64,000 nt of DNA. Source: CAZTHM01 sp041946825. Its GTDB lineage: Bacteria > Acidobacteriota > Terriglobia > UBA7540. The notes beneath the pieces were generated by a model that worked only from the letters and a program-made list of their open reading frames with translations, was not told the DNA's origin and made no database searches. Shown piece after piece: positions 18,693 to 27,307 of this stretch; positions within the stretch are counted from its first letter, which is position 1, and every line of letters begins with the position of its first letter. The DNA lies in contig JBHGBD010000023.1 in assembly GCA_041946825.1 (NCBI GenBank), positions 1 through 64,000 on the forward strand. Direction: 5' to 3'. Both the position numbers and the translations under genes were made by a program.

Positions 18693-20404
18693 GGTGTCTT
18701 GGTCGCTTGGGCACTCGCCATCCGGCCACCGGCTGGAACTTCGGAATCTGAAGTCTGCGCGTGCCGAGCGGAGCGGCGCTCGTAGATGGCGAAGTTCCGC
18801 AGGTTCACTGCTTGCTCATAATGGTCCGAGATAAAAATGGCAAACTCCGGATAGACCTGGAGGAACTCCTCGGAATCCCAACGACTATACGTAATATTGG
18901 GGACGGCGTCGTCACGCGCCACAACCAGAAAGCGCGGCGGCGCTTGCCCCAAGTCTCGGACCATCTCGTCCCGCCACTTTGGCGGCGACCAAGGCGACAT
19001 GAGCGCCAAGTTGGTAACGAACCGCGCTGTACAAGGCCGCCCGGTCAAAAAATATATTAGCGGCTCGCTACCCCACACGAATAAACCGTCTCCCGGCGTA
19101 AGGTTTCGTCGGAGATAGGAAATTACCCGCATCTGCTCTGAAAGGTGAGAGATGGGGTTCGCCCAGGGATAGCTGGTGTAAAACACTTCCGGCCCGCGCG
19201 CCCAATCTGCCAGCGCTCTATAATGACCCACAATACTCACGATCTGGGGCGGAATCAGCGAAGCAACAACGTTGGCGAACAGCACCCAAACCAGCAGACG
19301 CGCAAGTTTCCAACCCTTCTGCGAACATTTATCCGCGATCTGGCGGAACTCCCGAAGAACCGCGATACCGAGATATCCCCACGCCATAGCGAAGAAAGGG
19401 AACGCCGTTTCGAACCCATAGGCGTGAAACCGCGCCTGAAGTGCCACGCAAAGAAATCCCAGAACCGCGCAAAACAGGATCGGCGCCAGGCGTCCGAGTT
19501 CCCGCTTCTTCCATGCCACGGCGATGGCGACGACAAATGCAATTTCGGTCCACAGGCCCAGGACTGATTCCGTCTGATAGAGTGCCCAAAGCAGGTAATG
19601 AGGAGTCCGCTGCAGTGTCATCGCCGAATACCGCGGCAGGACGTCGAACTGGACCTCTTTAAGAGCCTCCCAAGAATCCGAAAAACGGAAAGCGATGAGG
19701 ACGGATGTGACGGCGGCGACAAATCCCCCGCCGAACGCCAGCGTGCGCTCGATCCACTGGCGCCAGGGAAGAACGAGGCTGACTCGCCGCGGCTCGCCAT
19801 CCAGGCGATGGGTTTCCAGATAAGGAATCAGGACGGCGACGGGCACGAGGACGATGGCATTGTACTTGAGCCAGAATGCCGCCGCGCATAGGACTCCTGC
19901 GAGCGCGTGGCGTAGTAATCCCCAGCGCCCCACGCTCGCAACCAAGAAGAATGCCAAGAAAACGCAAAGAATCAGAAAAGTCTCGGTCTGCGCCGCCTGC
20001 CAGTAGCCCGCCTCGACGTGCCATGTTGCATTGACAATGACAGCAACCGTTGCCGCGGCCGGCCCCAAATAGCGCTCCGTAAATCGAAAAACGCAATAGG
20101 AGAACCCCAGCAGCCAAAGAATGTCGATCAGCCCCACCGACCACATCACGGGGCCAAAGACTTTAACGATGACTGCGCTGAGAAAGAAGATTCCCGGCGG
20201 TTTGTTATCCCAGAGATCTTGATAGAGGTGCTGGCCATCGAGAATCCCGCGACCGATCACCAGGAACGTTGCCTGGTCGCGGCCAATCGGATAGCTTATG
20301 TTGGGGATGGCGCGGAGCAAAACAAACGCCAGCGATGCCAGAAGCCAGATCTGCCGATGCCTCGTCGCCACGCCAGGTACAGGATTCGCGGAAGGGTCAG
20401 CCAT
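18677..20404 (-). CDS. GT-C glycosyltransferase (GT39/GT83-like), copy 1 of a tandem pair
   Basis: This 575-residue paralogue of the next gene aligns with it from end to end. Shared parts include GRDQATFLVIGRG, LYQDLWDNKPPGIFF, the VIVKVFGPVMW block and the C-terminal FVWGSEPLIYFLTGR. The membrane layout is the same, about 11 segments and a periplasmic tail. Divergence is considerable between the shared blocks, so this is an old duplication and the two may differ in acceptor or donor. It ends with a 27-residue polar extension absent from its partner. Transcription probably continues from or with the GT2-GtrA gene 122 bp upstream. Confidence 0.8.
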   Translation of the reverse strand: MADPSANPVPGVATRHRQIWLLASLAFVLLRAIPNISYPIGRDQATFLVIGRGILDGQHLYQDLWDNKPPGIFFLSAVIVKVFGPVMWSVGLIDILWLLGFSYCVFRFTERYLGPAAATVAVIVNATWHVEAGYWQAAQTETFLILCVFLAFFLVASVGRWGLLRHALAGVLCAAAFWLKYNAIVLVPVAVLIPYLETHRLDGEPRRVSLVLPWRQWIERTLAFGGGFVAAVTSVLIAFRFSDSWEALKEVQFDVLPRYSAMTLQRTPHYLLWALYQTESVLGLWTEIAFVVAIAVAWKKRELGRLAPILFCAVLGFLCVALQARFHAYGFETAFPFFAMAWGYLGIAVLREFRQIADKCSQKGWKLARLLVWVLFANVVASLIPPQIVSIVGHYRALADWARGPEVFYTSYPWANPISHLSEQMRVISYLRRNLTPGDGLFVWGSEPLIYFLTGRPCTARFVTNLALMSPWSPPKWRDEMVRDLGQAPPRFLVVARDDAVPNITYSRWDSEEFLQVYPEFAIFISDHYEQAVNLRNFAIYERRSARHAQTSDSEVPAGGRMASAQATKTPWQTH

Positions 20405-20526
20405 GATGCATTGAAGGAAGAGAGTGATGAATAGTGTATTTCACGAACCCTGGGCCTGCCCCTGAACCGCGCCCATGCCGGCCGAAAGCAATGCATCCTA
20501 CCACAGTCAAATCAAGAGTAGACTCT

Positions 20527-21627
20527 TCAGGGAGATGAGGGCCGACGTGGGCTCCAAACTCGCCAAATTGCGGGGACGTTCAGGACGAAGTTCCACAACC
20601 CGCCGGCTACCACCCCCCCCGCTGCAGCAGGAATTAGATCGACTCCGCGATCAACGACAATGAGTGTCACGCCGAGATTCACGATCGCTCCCGACGCACA
20701 GGCAAGTTCATACCCGAGGAATCGCCTGTACAAACCGTTCCCACTGTGTTGCCAGCGGAAGGTCAGCACTTCATTCCAGACGAAATTACTGACCAGAGCC
20801 AACTGAATCGCCGCCGGTAAAGCCAGAAGCATGTGCCAGCCCAGGCGCCCCACAAAAAGCTGAAGCAAAAGGAGGTTGATGACAGCACCCGCCAACCCCA
20901 CCGCGCCGTACCGAATCCATGACTTCAACTGGCCGGTGGATTGTGCCAGCCGAGCAAGATGCACAAGGTATTCAAGGTACTGCCGCGCTCCGAGCTTGGA
21001 TGTTCCGCGGCCACGCTCGACAAACACGTAGGGAACTTCCTCGAATTTCTTGTAGCGGCCCTTGGCGACCACCTCGAGGAGAATCTTGTATCCAACGGGA
21101 CTCAACTGGACGCCGTCGAGCACGTGTTTCCGCAGGGCGAACATCCCCGACATCGGATCGGTCACGTCGGCGAGCGACAGCGGCAGGACGGTCGAGGCGA
21201 GCTGAGTAGCGCCCCAGGAGATGAAGCGGCGGATCAACGACCACTGGGGAACCCCTCCGCCATTCGTATAGCGGCTGGCCAGAGCAAGGTCGGTCCCCGG
21301 CCGGCGGAACACCTTCACCAATTCCGAGAGGGCTTCCGGCGGATGCTGGAGGTCGGCGTCCATAACGGCCAGTAGGTCACCGCGCGCGATCCCCCAGCCG
21401 TCAATCACCGCCGTCGCCAAGCCCAGGCGTCCAGGGCGCCGCAGGACGCGCACCGGGAATTCTTTCGCCAGCCTCTCGGCAAGCTCCGCCGTGCCGTCGG
21501 AGCTCGAGTCGTCCACTACGATCAGCTCGAATTCTTCCCCCGAGCGCTCGAGCGCCGCCGCAGACCTCCGCAGCGTCTCCTCGATCACTGCCGCTTCGTT
21601 GTATGTGGGAATGACAACTGAGATCAT
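20527..21627 (-). CDS. GT2 polyprenyl-phosphate glycosyltransferase fused to GtrA-like domain
   Basis: Residues 1 to about 230 are a GT2 domain of the dolichol-phosphate-mannose-synthase type: VVIPTYNEAAVI, IVVDDSSSDGT and the donor/metal motif MDADLQHPPEAL. Residues from about 235 form four hydrophobic segments of a GtrA-like domain. The first half would load a hexose from a nucleotide sugar onto polyprenyl phosphate at the inner leaflet, and GtrA-like domains are linked to flipping such lipids. This supplies the substrate class that the two GT-C enzymes downstream would use. The sugar is not deducible. The ribosome binding site is weak. Confidence 0.88.
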   Translation of the reverse strand: MISVVIPTYNEAAVIEETLRRSAAALERSGEEFELIVVDDSSSDGTAELAERLAKEFPVRVLRRPGRLGLATAVIDGWGIARGDLLAVMDADLQHPPEALSELVKVFRRPGTDLALASRYTNGGGVPQWSLIRRFISWGATQLASTVLPLSLADVTDPMSGMFALRKHVLDGVQLSPVGYKILLEVVAKGRYKKFEEVPYVFVERGRGTSKLGARQYLEYLVHLARLAQSTGQLKSWIRYGAVGLAGAVINLLLLQLFVGRLGWHMLLALPAAIQLALVSNFVWNEVLTFRWQHSGNGLYRRFLGYELACASGAIVNLGVTLIVVDRGVDLIPAAAGGVVAGGLWNFVLNVPAIWRVWSPRRPSSP

Positions 21628-21752
21628 GCCGGCCCGCGCCGACCCTCCGCCGCAACAGGCGCCACGGTCCTGCGCTGGCAGAACGTATCACGCGGCACGC
21701 ACTCCCGTCAATCGCGCAACATCGATAGAACACGCGCCAGTGAGAACTTCGG

Positions 21753-22631
21753 TCAACTGGAGGACTTGCGGCCCCGCGGATAAATGATCGACATGACGGG
21801 ACAAGGCGCGGTACGAACGACGGCCTCAGTGGTCGAGCCAAAGACCAGCCCGCCAAGGTAGCTGCGGGGCTGTGCTCCCAGCACGATCAGGTCGGCGCGC
21901 GCCGACTTGGCCTCGGCAACGATTCGGTCCGCAGGCGTCCCGCTGCGCACCAGTTCGTGCACGGAGCAATGCGCGCGGGCCTCAGGAGACACCCAATCAC
22001 ACAGCTCCTTGACGTCGCCGTTTCGGCCCGGTTCGACAGTTGGTTCGAGAACATGCAGGGCGATGACTTCGGCCTTCGTACGTTCCGCGAGAGCAAGCGA
22101 ATACTGAAATGTGCCCCGCGATATATCGTTGAGGTCGACTGGACTCACAATACGTCGAAGAGGACCCCGCCCTACCGCCTTTACTTTCGGGCCGACGGTA
22201 ATCAGCGGGCCCCGCATCTGACGGAAGATACTCTCCATGACCGAGCCAAGACGGATGCGAGTCCATCCTGTCCGCCCGTGGGTACCCATCACCAGCAGGT
22301 CGGGCCGCCATTCCCGATCCATCGCCAGAATCGCTTCCACGGGATCGTGTTCCGCGACGCGGATAGAACGCGAAACACCCCGCGGGAGATTGATTCTGAC
22401 AAACTCCTCCAAATACTCGCGTGCCGAGCGCAGGCTGCGACGAAGTTGCGCTTTCAGCGACTGCACTTGCGCTGCGGTGAAATAGACCGGCGCGTCGAAC
22501 TGCTGGGCGTGAAGTACGAGCACTTCAGCGTCAAAAATCCGCGCCATGTTTCCGGCCACCCGCAGCGCCGCGACAGATTGCTCACTGAAATCCACCGGGC
22601 AAAGAATTCTTCGCGGTGCGAACTTGGTCAT
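21753..22631 (-). CDS. Tandem universal stress protein (UspA family)
   Basis: This 292-residue protein has two UspA domains. Domain 1 (RRILCPVDFSEQS to about 145) keeps the ATP-binding pattern MGTHGRTGW then GS. Domain 2 (RIVSPVDLNDIS onward) has LGAQPRSYLGG then FGS, which departs from the G-x2-G pattern and may bind nucleotide weakly. The ATG at 22631 is preceded by AAGGA at about 8 nt and is favoured over a start 11 codons upstream. It is the last gene of the OsmC-TolC-MFP-RND-DUF2892 run, 19 bp after the DUF2892 gene, which suggests the efflux system is stress-linked. Confidence 0.88.
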   Translation of the reverse strand: MTKFAPRRILCPVDFSEQSVAALRVAGNMARIFDAEVLVLHAQQFDAPVYFTAAQVQSLKAQLRRSLRSAREYLEEFVRINLPRGVSRSIRVAEHDPVEAILAMDREWRPDLLVMGTHGRTGWTRIRLGSVMESIFRQMRGPLITVGPKVKAVGRGPLRRIVSPVDLNDISRGTFQYSLALAERTKAEVIALHVLEPTVEPGRNGDVKELCDWVSPEARAHCSVHELVRSGTPADRIVAEAKSARADLIVLGAQPRSYLGGLVFGSTTEAVVRTAPCPVMSIIYPRGRKSSS

Positions 22632-22650
22632 TACCTGCGTCCTTTCCGGC

Positions 22651-22839
22651 TCACCCGCGCACACCGAGCTTGCGCAAGAAAGTCATCATCGGGCACCAAT
22701 TCGTAAACGCCGACTGGAAGAGATTCGCGCCCACAAAGGCCGTGAGCCAGTAAAACTTTGCGCTCACCAGATAGCCCAACCCCAGACTTACCAGGACGAA
22801 AAAACCTCCAATCAATCGCAACCATCGGTTAACGTCCAT
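22651..22839 (-). CDS. DUF2892 (YgaP-like) small inner-membrane protein
   Basis: This 62-residue protein matches the DUF2892 family: the amphipathic MDVNRWLRLIGG start, two hydrophobic segments, and the NWCPMMTFLRKLG end with the conserved NxCP-type motif. In other bacteria this module is fused to or sits beside rhodanese domains (YgaP) and redox or efflux genes. AAGGAG lies 6 nt before the ATG. It starts 47 bp after the RND pump gene and is followed directly by the Usp gene, in the same operon. Confidence 0.85.
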   Translation of the reverse strand: MDVNRWLRLIGGFFVLVSLGLGYLVSAKFYWLTAFVGANLFQSAFTNWCPMMTFLRKLGVRG

Positions 22840-22885
22840 TGACTGCTCCTTTTGTGAATTCAAAAACATCGCTCCGATTACACGC

Positions 22886-25800
22886 TCACGCCGCCCGCTC
22901 GCGCACATGAATGTTGAACATTTCTTCCCGGCGCGCGTGCATGTAATAAAGTACCGGCACAGCCATACGCGAAAGCAGTGTCGAAGCCACTTCGCCGGCC
23001 ATCAGCGAGACTGCCAGGCCCTGGAAAATCGGGTCGAACAGGATGACAAACGCTCCAACCACCACCGCCGCTGCGGTCAGGAGCATTGGCCGGAAGCGCA
23101 CCGCCCCGGCATCCACAACGGCCTCCTCAAGCGGCATCCCCTGCTTCCGCCGCAGCTCGATAAAGTCCACCAGGATGATGGAATTGCGTACAATAATGCC
23201 AGCCCCGGCGATGAAGCCAATGATCGAGGTTGCGGTGAAGAACGCGCCCATCAGTGCATGCGCGGGCAGGATGCCGACGAGCGTCAACGGGATCGGCGCC
23301 ATGATGACCAGCGGGACACGGAACGATTGAAACCATGCCACGACGATTACGTAGATCAAAACCAGCACTACGGCAAACGCGAACCCCAGATCGCGAAACA
23401 CTTCGTAAGTAATGTGCCACTCGCCATCCCATTTCATCGAGAGTTTGTCAGTCAGGAACGGGAGATGTGTTGCGAAGCGTTCGATGGCATAGCCTTGTGG
23501 CGCGCGTAGTTTGTCGAGCGCCTTGGAGAGCTTGATGATGGCGTAAACCGGACTCTCCTCCGTGCCCGCCACATCTCCGGAGACGTAAACTACACGCTTC
23601 AAGTTTTTGTGATAGATCGTTTTCTCGATCGTATCCTTATCGATTCGAGTAAGTTCGCTTAACGGCACCAACGACCCGCTGGCGGAAACAACGCGGATTC
23701 CGCCGAGATCGGTGAGGTTGGTTTTTTGTTCGCGTGGGAGCTCGAGGAAGATTTGCACATCCTCTTTTTCCTTCGCCTGGTGCGCGAGTCCAACCACCGC
23801 TCCACTCAGCGCCAACCGTAACGTGGCGGCGATCTGGTCAGGCGTGACGCCGCTGAGCGCGGCTTTTTCCTTGTCCACCACGAAGCGATATTGCGGCTGT
23901 GCGTCCTCAACCGTCCAATCGACGTCCACAACGCCGGGAGTTTTCTCGAACTCGTCGCGGATTTTCTCAGCGAGGCCGATCTGCTGGCCATAGTCCGGTC
24001 CGTAAACCTCCGCCACCAGCGTCTGGTAAACAGGGGGTCCGGGAGGAATCTCGGCCACCTTGAGCCGCGCACCGTAGGCGGCGCTAATCGGATCGATGGC
24101 CGAGCGCACGCGTTTGGCGATGTCGTGGCTCTGCACTCTCCGCTCGCCCTTGGGAAGCAGATTCACCTGGATGTCCGCCTCATTCGAACCGCGGCGCAGA
24201 AAATAGTGCCGCACCAGTCCGTTGAAGTTATAGGGCCCCGAGGTTCCCGCGTAGACCTGATAATTGATGACTTCCGGCTCCTCGGCGACGCGCCGCGCAA
24301 TTTCGCGAGCCACGCGCGCGGTCTGCTCGAGCGTTGTCCCCTCTGGCATATCGATCATGATCTGGAATTCGCTTTTGTTGTCGAAGGGGAGCATCTTGAC
24401 GCGCACAATCTTGAACACCGGCAGTGCCATTACCACTAAGAACAGAACCACCACGCCCACCAGAAACATCCGCCGCTTCCTCGCGTCATGGACGAGGGGG
24501 TTCATGGCTCGGCGGTACAGGCGTGTGGTCCAGCCTTCTTCTCCCCCCTCCTCCGCTGCCTGATGGTTCCCACGTCGAAGCATCCGCAGCGCCGCCCAGG
24601 GGGAGATGACGAAGGCGATCAGCAATGAAAACAACATGGCTACCGACGCGCCAATCGGTATGGGCCGCATGTAAGGTCCCATCAATCCGCCCACAAAGGC
24701 CATGGGAAGAATCGCCGCGATCACCGCCCACGTGGCGAGTGTGGTGGGATTGCCAACCTCATCTACGGCCTCGACGGCGACATCAGCAATCGGCCGCCCC
24801 TTGTTCTCGGGCAGGTGGAAGTGGCGCGTAATGTTCTCAACCACGACGATGGCGTCGTCCACCAGAATTCCTATGGAAAAGATGAGTGCGAAGAGCGTGA
24901 CGCGGTTCAAGGTATAACCATAGATGAAGTAAAGGAAAAGAGTCAGCGCCAGGGTCACCGGCACCGCGGCCAGCACTACGATCGAGGACCGCCAGCCCAG
25001 CGCCAAGGCAATCAGCGCGGTTACTGAGAGTGTGGCGAGAAGCAGGTGCTTGAGGAGCTCATTGGATTTTTCCTGGGCGGTTTCGCCGTAGTTCCGCGTG
25101 ACGGTGACATCAACTCCCGGGGGGATGATCGTGCGCTTCAGGCTGTCAATTTTCTCCAAGGCCCGTTCCGCCACGACAACTGCGTTCTTGCCCTTGCGCT
25201 TGGCGACCGTCAGAGTTACAGCGGGCAATTCGCCCTTTCGATTCGCACGCACCCCGCGACCAGTCCCGAACAGGACATAACTCGACGCCTCTTCAGGGCC
25301 GTCGCGGATTTCCGCGACATCGCGCAGGAATACCGGTCGCCCCGCCGAAACACCGACTACAACTGCGCCAACATCCTCGGCGCTGTGCAGGAAGTCGCCT
25401 GTTTCGACGGCGAACTCCTGATTGGCAGCGGCGAAAGCGCCGGACTGGAGCCTCTGATTCGCTCGTTCCACGGCCGGCACGATCGTCGCCGGCGCCACGC
25501 CATGAGCCGCCATCCTCGCCGGATTCAATAGGACGCGCATCTGGCGCCGCTGCCCACCGATAAGATGGGTTTCTGAGACGTCATCGATGCTCTTGACTTC
25601 ACTTTCTACTTCCGCCGCGACCCTCCGCAGCATGAAACCATCGTAGCGGTCGCTTGAGAACGTGACCGCGAGGATCGGCACTTCGTCTATCGACCGTGGC
25701 TTGATGAGTGGCTTCGACGCGCCCGGCGGGATCAAGTCGAAGTGGGAATACATCTTGTTATACAGTTTGACGATCGAATCTTCTTCGTTTTCACCGACCT

Positions 25801-26110
25801 TAAAACGCACGATCGCCATGCCCAGGCCCGGCCGCGTCGTGGAGTAGATGTACTCAACCCCGGGAATTTCCCAGATGAGTTTCTCCATGGGCGTTGTGAC
25901 GCGCTCTTCGACTTCTTTCGCGGTCGCACCCGGCATTTCGACGAACACGTCCATCATGGGCACGATAATTTGCGGCTCTTCTTCGCGCGGCGTCTGGAAC
26001 ACAGCGAAGGCCCCAAGCAGAATGGCGAAGACGATCGCCAGAGGCGTGAGTTTCGAATTGATAAAGGCGCGAGCGACGTGGCCGGCGATGCCCAGCTTGC
26101 CCGGAGTCAT
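22886..26110 (-). CDS. RND efflux permease (inner-membrane pump)
   Basis: This 1074-residue protein has the full length and layout of AcrB/MexB/CusA-type resistance-nodulation-division pumps. A first helix is followed by a porter loop (QIIVPMMDVFVEMPGATAKEVEE), helices 2-6 with the proton-relay pair in GILVDDAIVVVEN, a second porter loop and helices 8-12. It exchanges protons for substrates taken from periplasm or membrane. Lack of the CusA-type Met relay cannot be judged by eye, so metal versus hydrophobic-drug substrate stays open. Its ATG overlaps the stop of the fusion-protein gene as ATGA, so the two are translationally coupled. Confidence 0.92.
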   Translation of the reverse strand: MTPGKLGIAGHVARAFINSKLTPLAIVFAILLGAFAVFQTPREEEPQIIVPMMDVFVEMPGATAKEVEERVTTPMEKLIWEIPGVEYIYSTTRPGLGMAIVRFKVGENEEDSIVKLYNKMYSHFDLIPPGASKPLIKPRSIDEVPILAVTFSSDRYDGFMLRRVAAEVESEVKSIDDVSETHLIGGQRRQMRVLLNPARMAAHGVAPATIVPAVERANQRLQSGAFAAANQEFAVETGDFLHSAEDVGAVVVGVSAGRPVFLRDVAEIRDGPEEASSYVLFGTGRGVRANRKGELPAVTLTVAKRKGKNAVVVAERALEKIDSLKRTIIPPGVDVTVTRNYGETAQEKSNELLKHLLLATLSVTALIALALGWRSSIVVLAAVPVTLALTLFLYFIYGYTLNRVTLFALIFSIGILVDDAIVVVENITRHFHLPENKGRPIADVAVEAVDEVGNPTTLATWAVIAAILPMAFVGGLMGPYMRPIPIGASVAMLFSLLIAFVISPWAALRMLRRGNHQAAEEGGEEGWTTRLYRRAMNPLVHDARKRRMFLVGVVVLFLVVMALPVFKIVRVKMLPFDNKSEFQIMIDMPEGTTLEQTARVAREIARRVAEEPEVINYQVYAGTSGPYNFNGLVRHYFLRRGSNEADIQVNLLPKGERRVQSHDIAKRVRSAIDPISAAYGARLKVAEIPPGPPVYQTLVAEVYGPDYGQQIGLAEKIRDEFEKTPGVVDVDWTVEDAQPQYRFVVDKEKAALSGVTPDQIAATLRLALSGAVVGLAHQAKEKEDVQIFLELPREQKTNLTDLGGIRVVSASGSLVPLSELTRIDKDTIEKTIYHKNLKRVVYVSGDVAGTEESPVYAIIKLSKALDKLRAPQGYAIERFATHLPFLTDKLSMKWDGEWHITYEVFRDLGFAFAVVLVLIYVIVVAWFQSFRVPLVIMAPIPLTLVGILPAHALMGAFFTATSIIGFIAGAGIIVRNSIILVDFIELRRKQGMPLEEAVVDAGAVRFRPMLLTAAAVVVGAFVILFDPIFQGLAVSLMAGEVASTLLSRMAVPVLYYMHARREEMFNIHVRERAA

Positions 26111-27258
26111 GGCTCCTCCACGCGCGCGCCGTCGCCCAACCTGTCAAGCTGCGTTGTGGCCACGCGCTCATTTTCCGCGAGGCCGGAGAGAATCTCCGCG
26201 CGGTCGCCGAACTGCCTGCCGGTCTTCACCAGGCGATACTCGACCCTTCCCTGCTGGCTCACAATAAACAGTCCCTCCAGTTCGCCCCGTTCAATGATCG
26301 CGGAACGCGGAACGGTCAGGCGCTTCCCTTCTCCAACCGCGAAGCTTGCGGTGCCATACTCTCCGGAAAGGCAACCGCAATCGGGGGGAAGTGCGACTTT
26401 CACCAGAAATGTGCGGCTTGCGACATCGGCGGCGGGTACAATCTCCACCACGCGCCCGTCGATCTTGCTATGCCCGATCGTGACGCCCGTTAGCATTCCA
26501 AGGCTGACTTTGGGCAGGTACCGCTCGGGAAGATTTGCTTCAAGACGGTAGTGCGAAGTTTCCTCAAGCGTCAGCAGTGGCGTCCCCGGCATCACGACCG
26601 TTCCGGCATCGACCGACTTCGCCGTCACCACGCCATCAATGGGGGAAATGATGCGAGAGTAAGTGAATACCGTATGCGCGGATTCCTGCTGCGCCCGCGC
26701 CTGCTCGCTGCGCGCCAGAATTTGCTTCTTTTTGGCCTGGAGCGCGCCTTCGTTGGCCAACGCAGCCTTGTAGCGGGCTTCCGCGCCTTCAAATTCTTGT
26801 CGGCTCAGCGAGTTCTTCTCGAGCAAGCCCTGATAGCGGCGATAGGTCGCCTCCGCAAACTGCCGGTCAGCGGCGGCAGCCTGTTGTGCTTGTTCGACTT
26901 CCGCGAGTCCCTGGGTAACTTCCTCCACGCCCGCCTCGGCTGCGCCCAATTGCGCTCGCGGGCTTCGGTCATCGAGGACGGCCAGCAGTTGGCCGCGCCG
27001 CATGCGGTCGCCCGCCTTGACGCGCATCTCCAGGACCGTCCCGCTGATCTGGGCGCTCAGAACGCTGATCGTGGCCGAGCGGACGGTACCCGCGGCCTCG
27101 TAGAACTCCTGGATCGTTTGCAGACGCGTCGTTTCAATCTGCACGCCAGACACCGGTGTCGAATACGCTTCTTGGGCTTTTTCGCTCGATCCGCAGGCCG
27201 CAAGTAGTCCCGCGGCCGCGAGAATCACAAGGCTTCGAATCGTCAATTGTCTCCTCAT
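26107..27258 (-). CDS. RND periplasmic adaptor (membrane fusion lipoprotein)
   Basis: This 383-residue protein begins with a lipoprotein signal, LLAACGSS, with Cys as the lipidation site. It then shows the hybrid-motif layout of HlyD/AcrA adaptors: a barrel-sandwich half (about 40-85), an alpha-helical hairpin of about 110 residues rich in Ala, Glu and Gln, the second lipoyl half (IDGVVTAKSVDAGTVV) and beta-barrel domains. It joins the RND pump to TolC. GAAGGA precedes the ATG at 27258; the frame upstream is not family-like. The gene lies 49 bp after tolC-like and overlaps the pump gene by 4 bp. Confidence 0.92.
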   Translation of the reverse strand: MRRQLTIRSLVILAAAGLLAACGSSEKAQEAYSTPVSGVQIETTRLQTIQEFYEAAGTVRSATISVLSAQISGTVLEMRVKAGDRMRRGQLLAVLDDRSPRAQLGAAEAGVEEVTQGLAEVEQAQQAAAADRQFAEATYRRYQGLLEKNSLSRQEFEGAEARYKAALANEGALQAKKKQILARSEQARAQQESAHTVFTYSRIISPIDGVVTAKSVDAGTVVMPGTPLLTLEETSHYRLEANLPERYLPKVSLGMLTGVTIGHSKIDGRVVEIVPAADVASRTFLVKVALPPDCGCLSGEYGTASFAVGEGKRLTVPRSAIIERGELEGLFIVSQQGRVEYRLVKTGRQFGDRAEILSGLAENERVATTQLDRLGDGARVEEP

Positions 27259-27307
27259 TTGATTTCCTTCAATATGCCCCAATAAGTCGGGGTGGTACGG
27301 GATTCCG

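Noticed and set aside
17712..18785. 357-residue plus-strand frame
   Set aside because: Antisense to a multispanning GT-C gene; hydrophobic codons on the minus strand read as polar residues on the plus strand.
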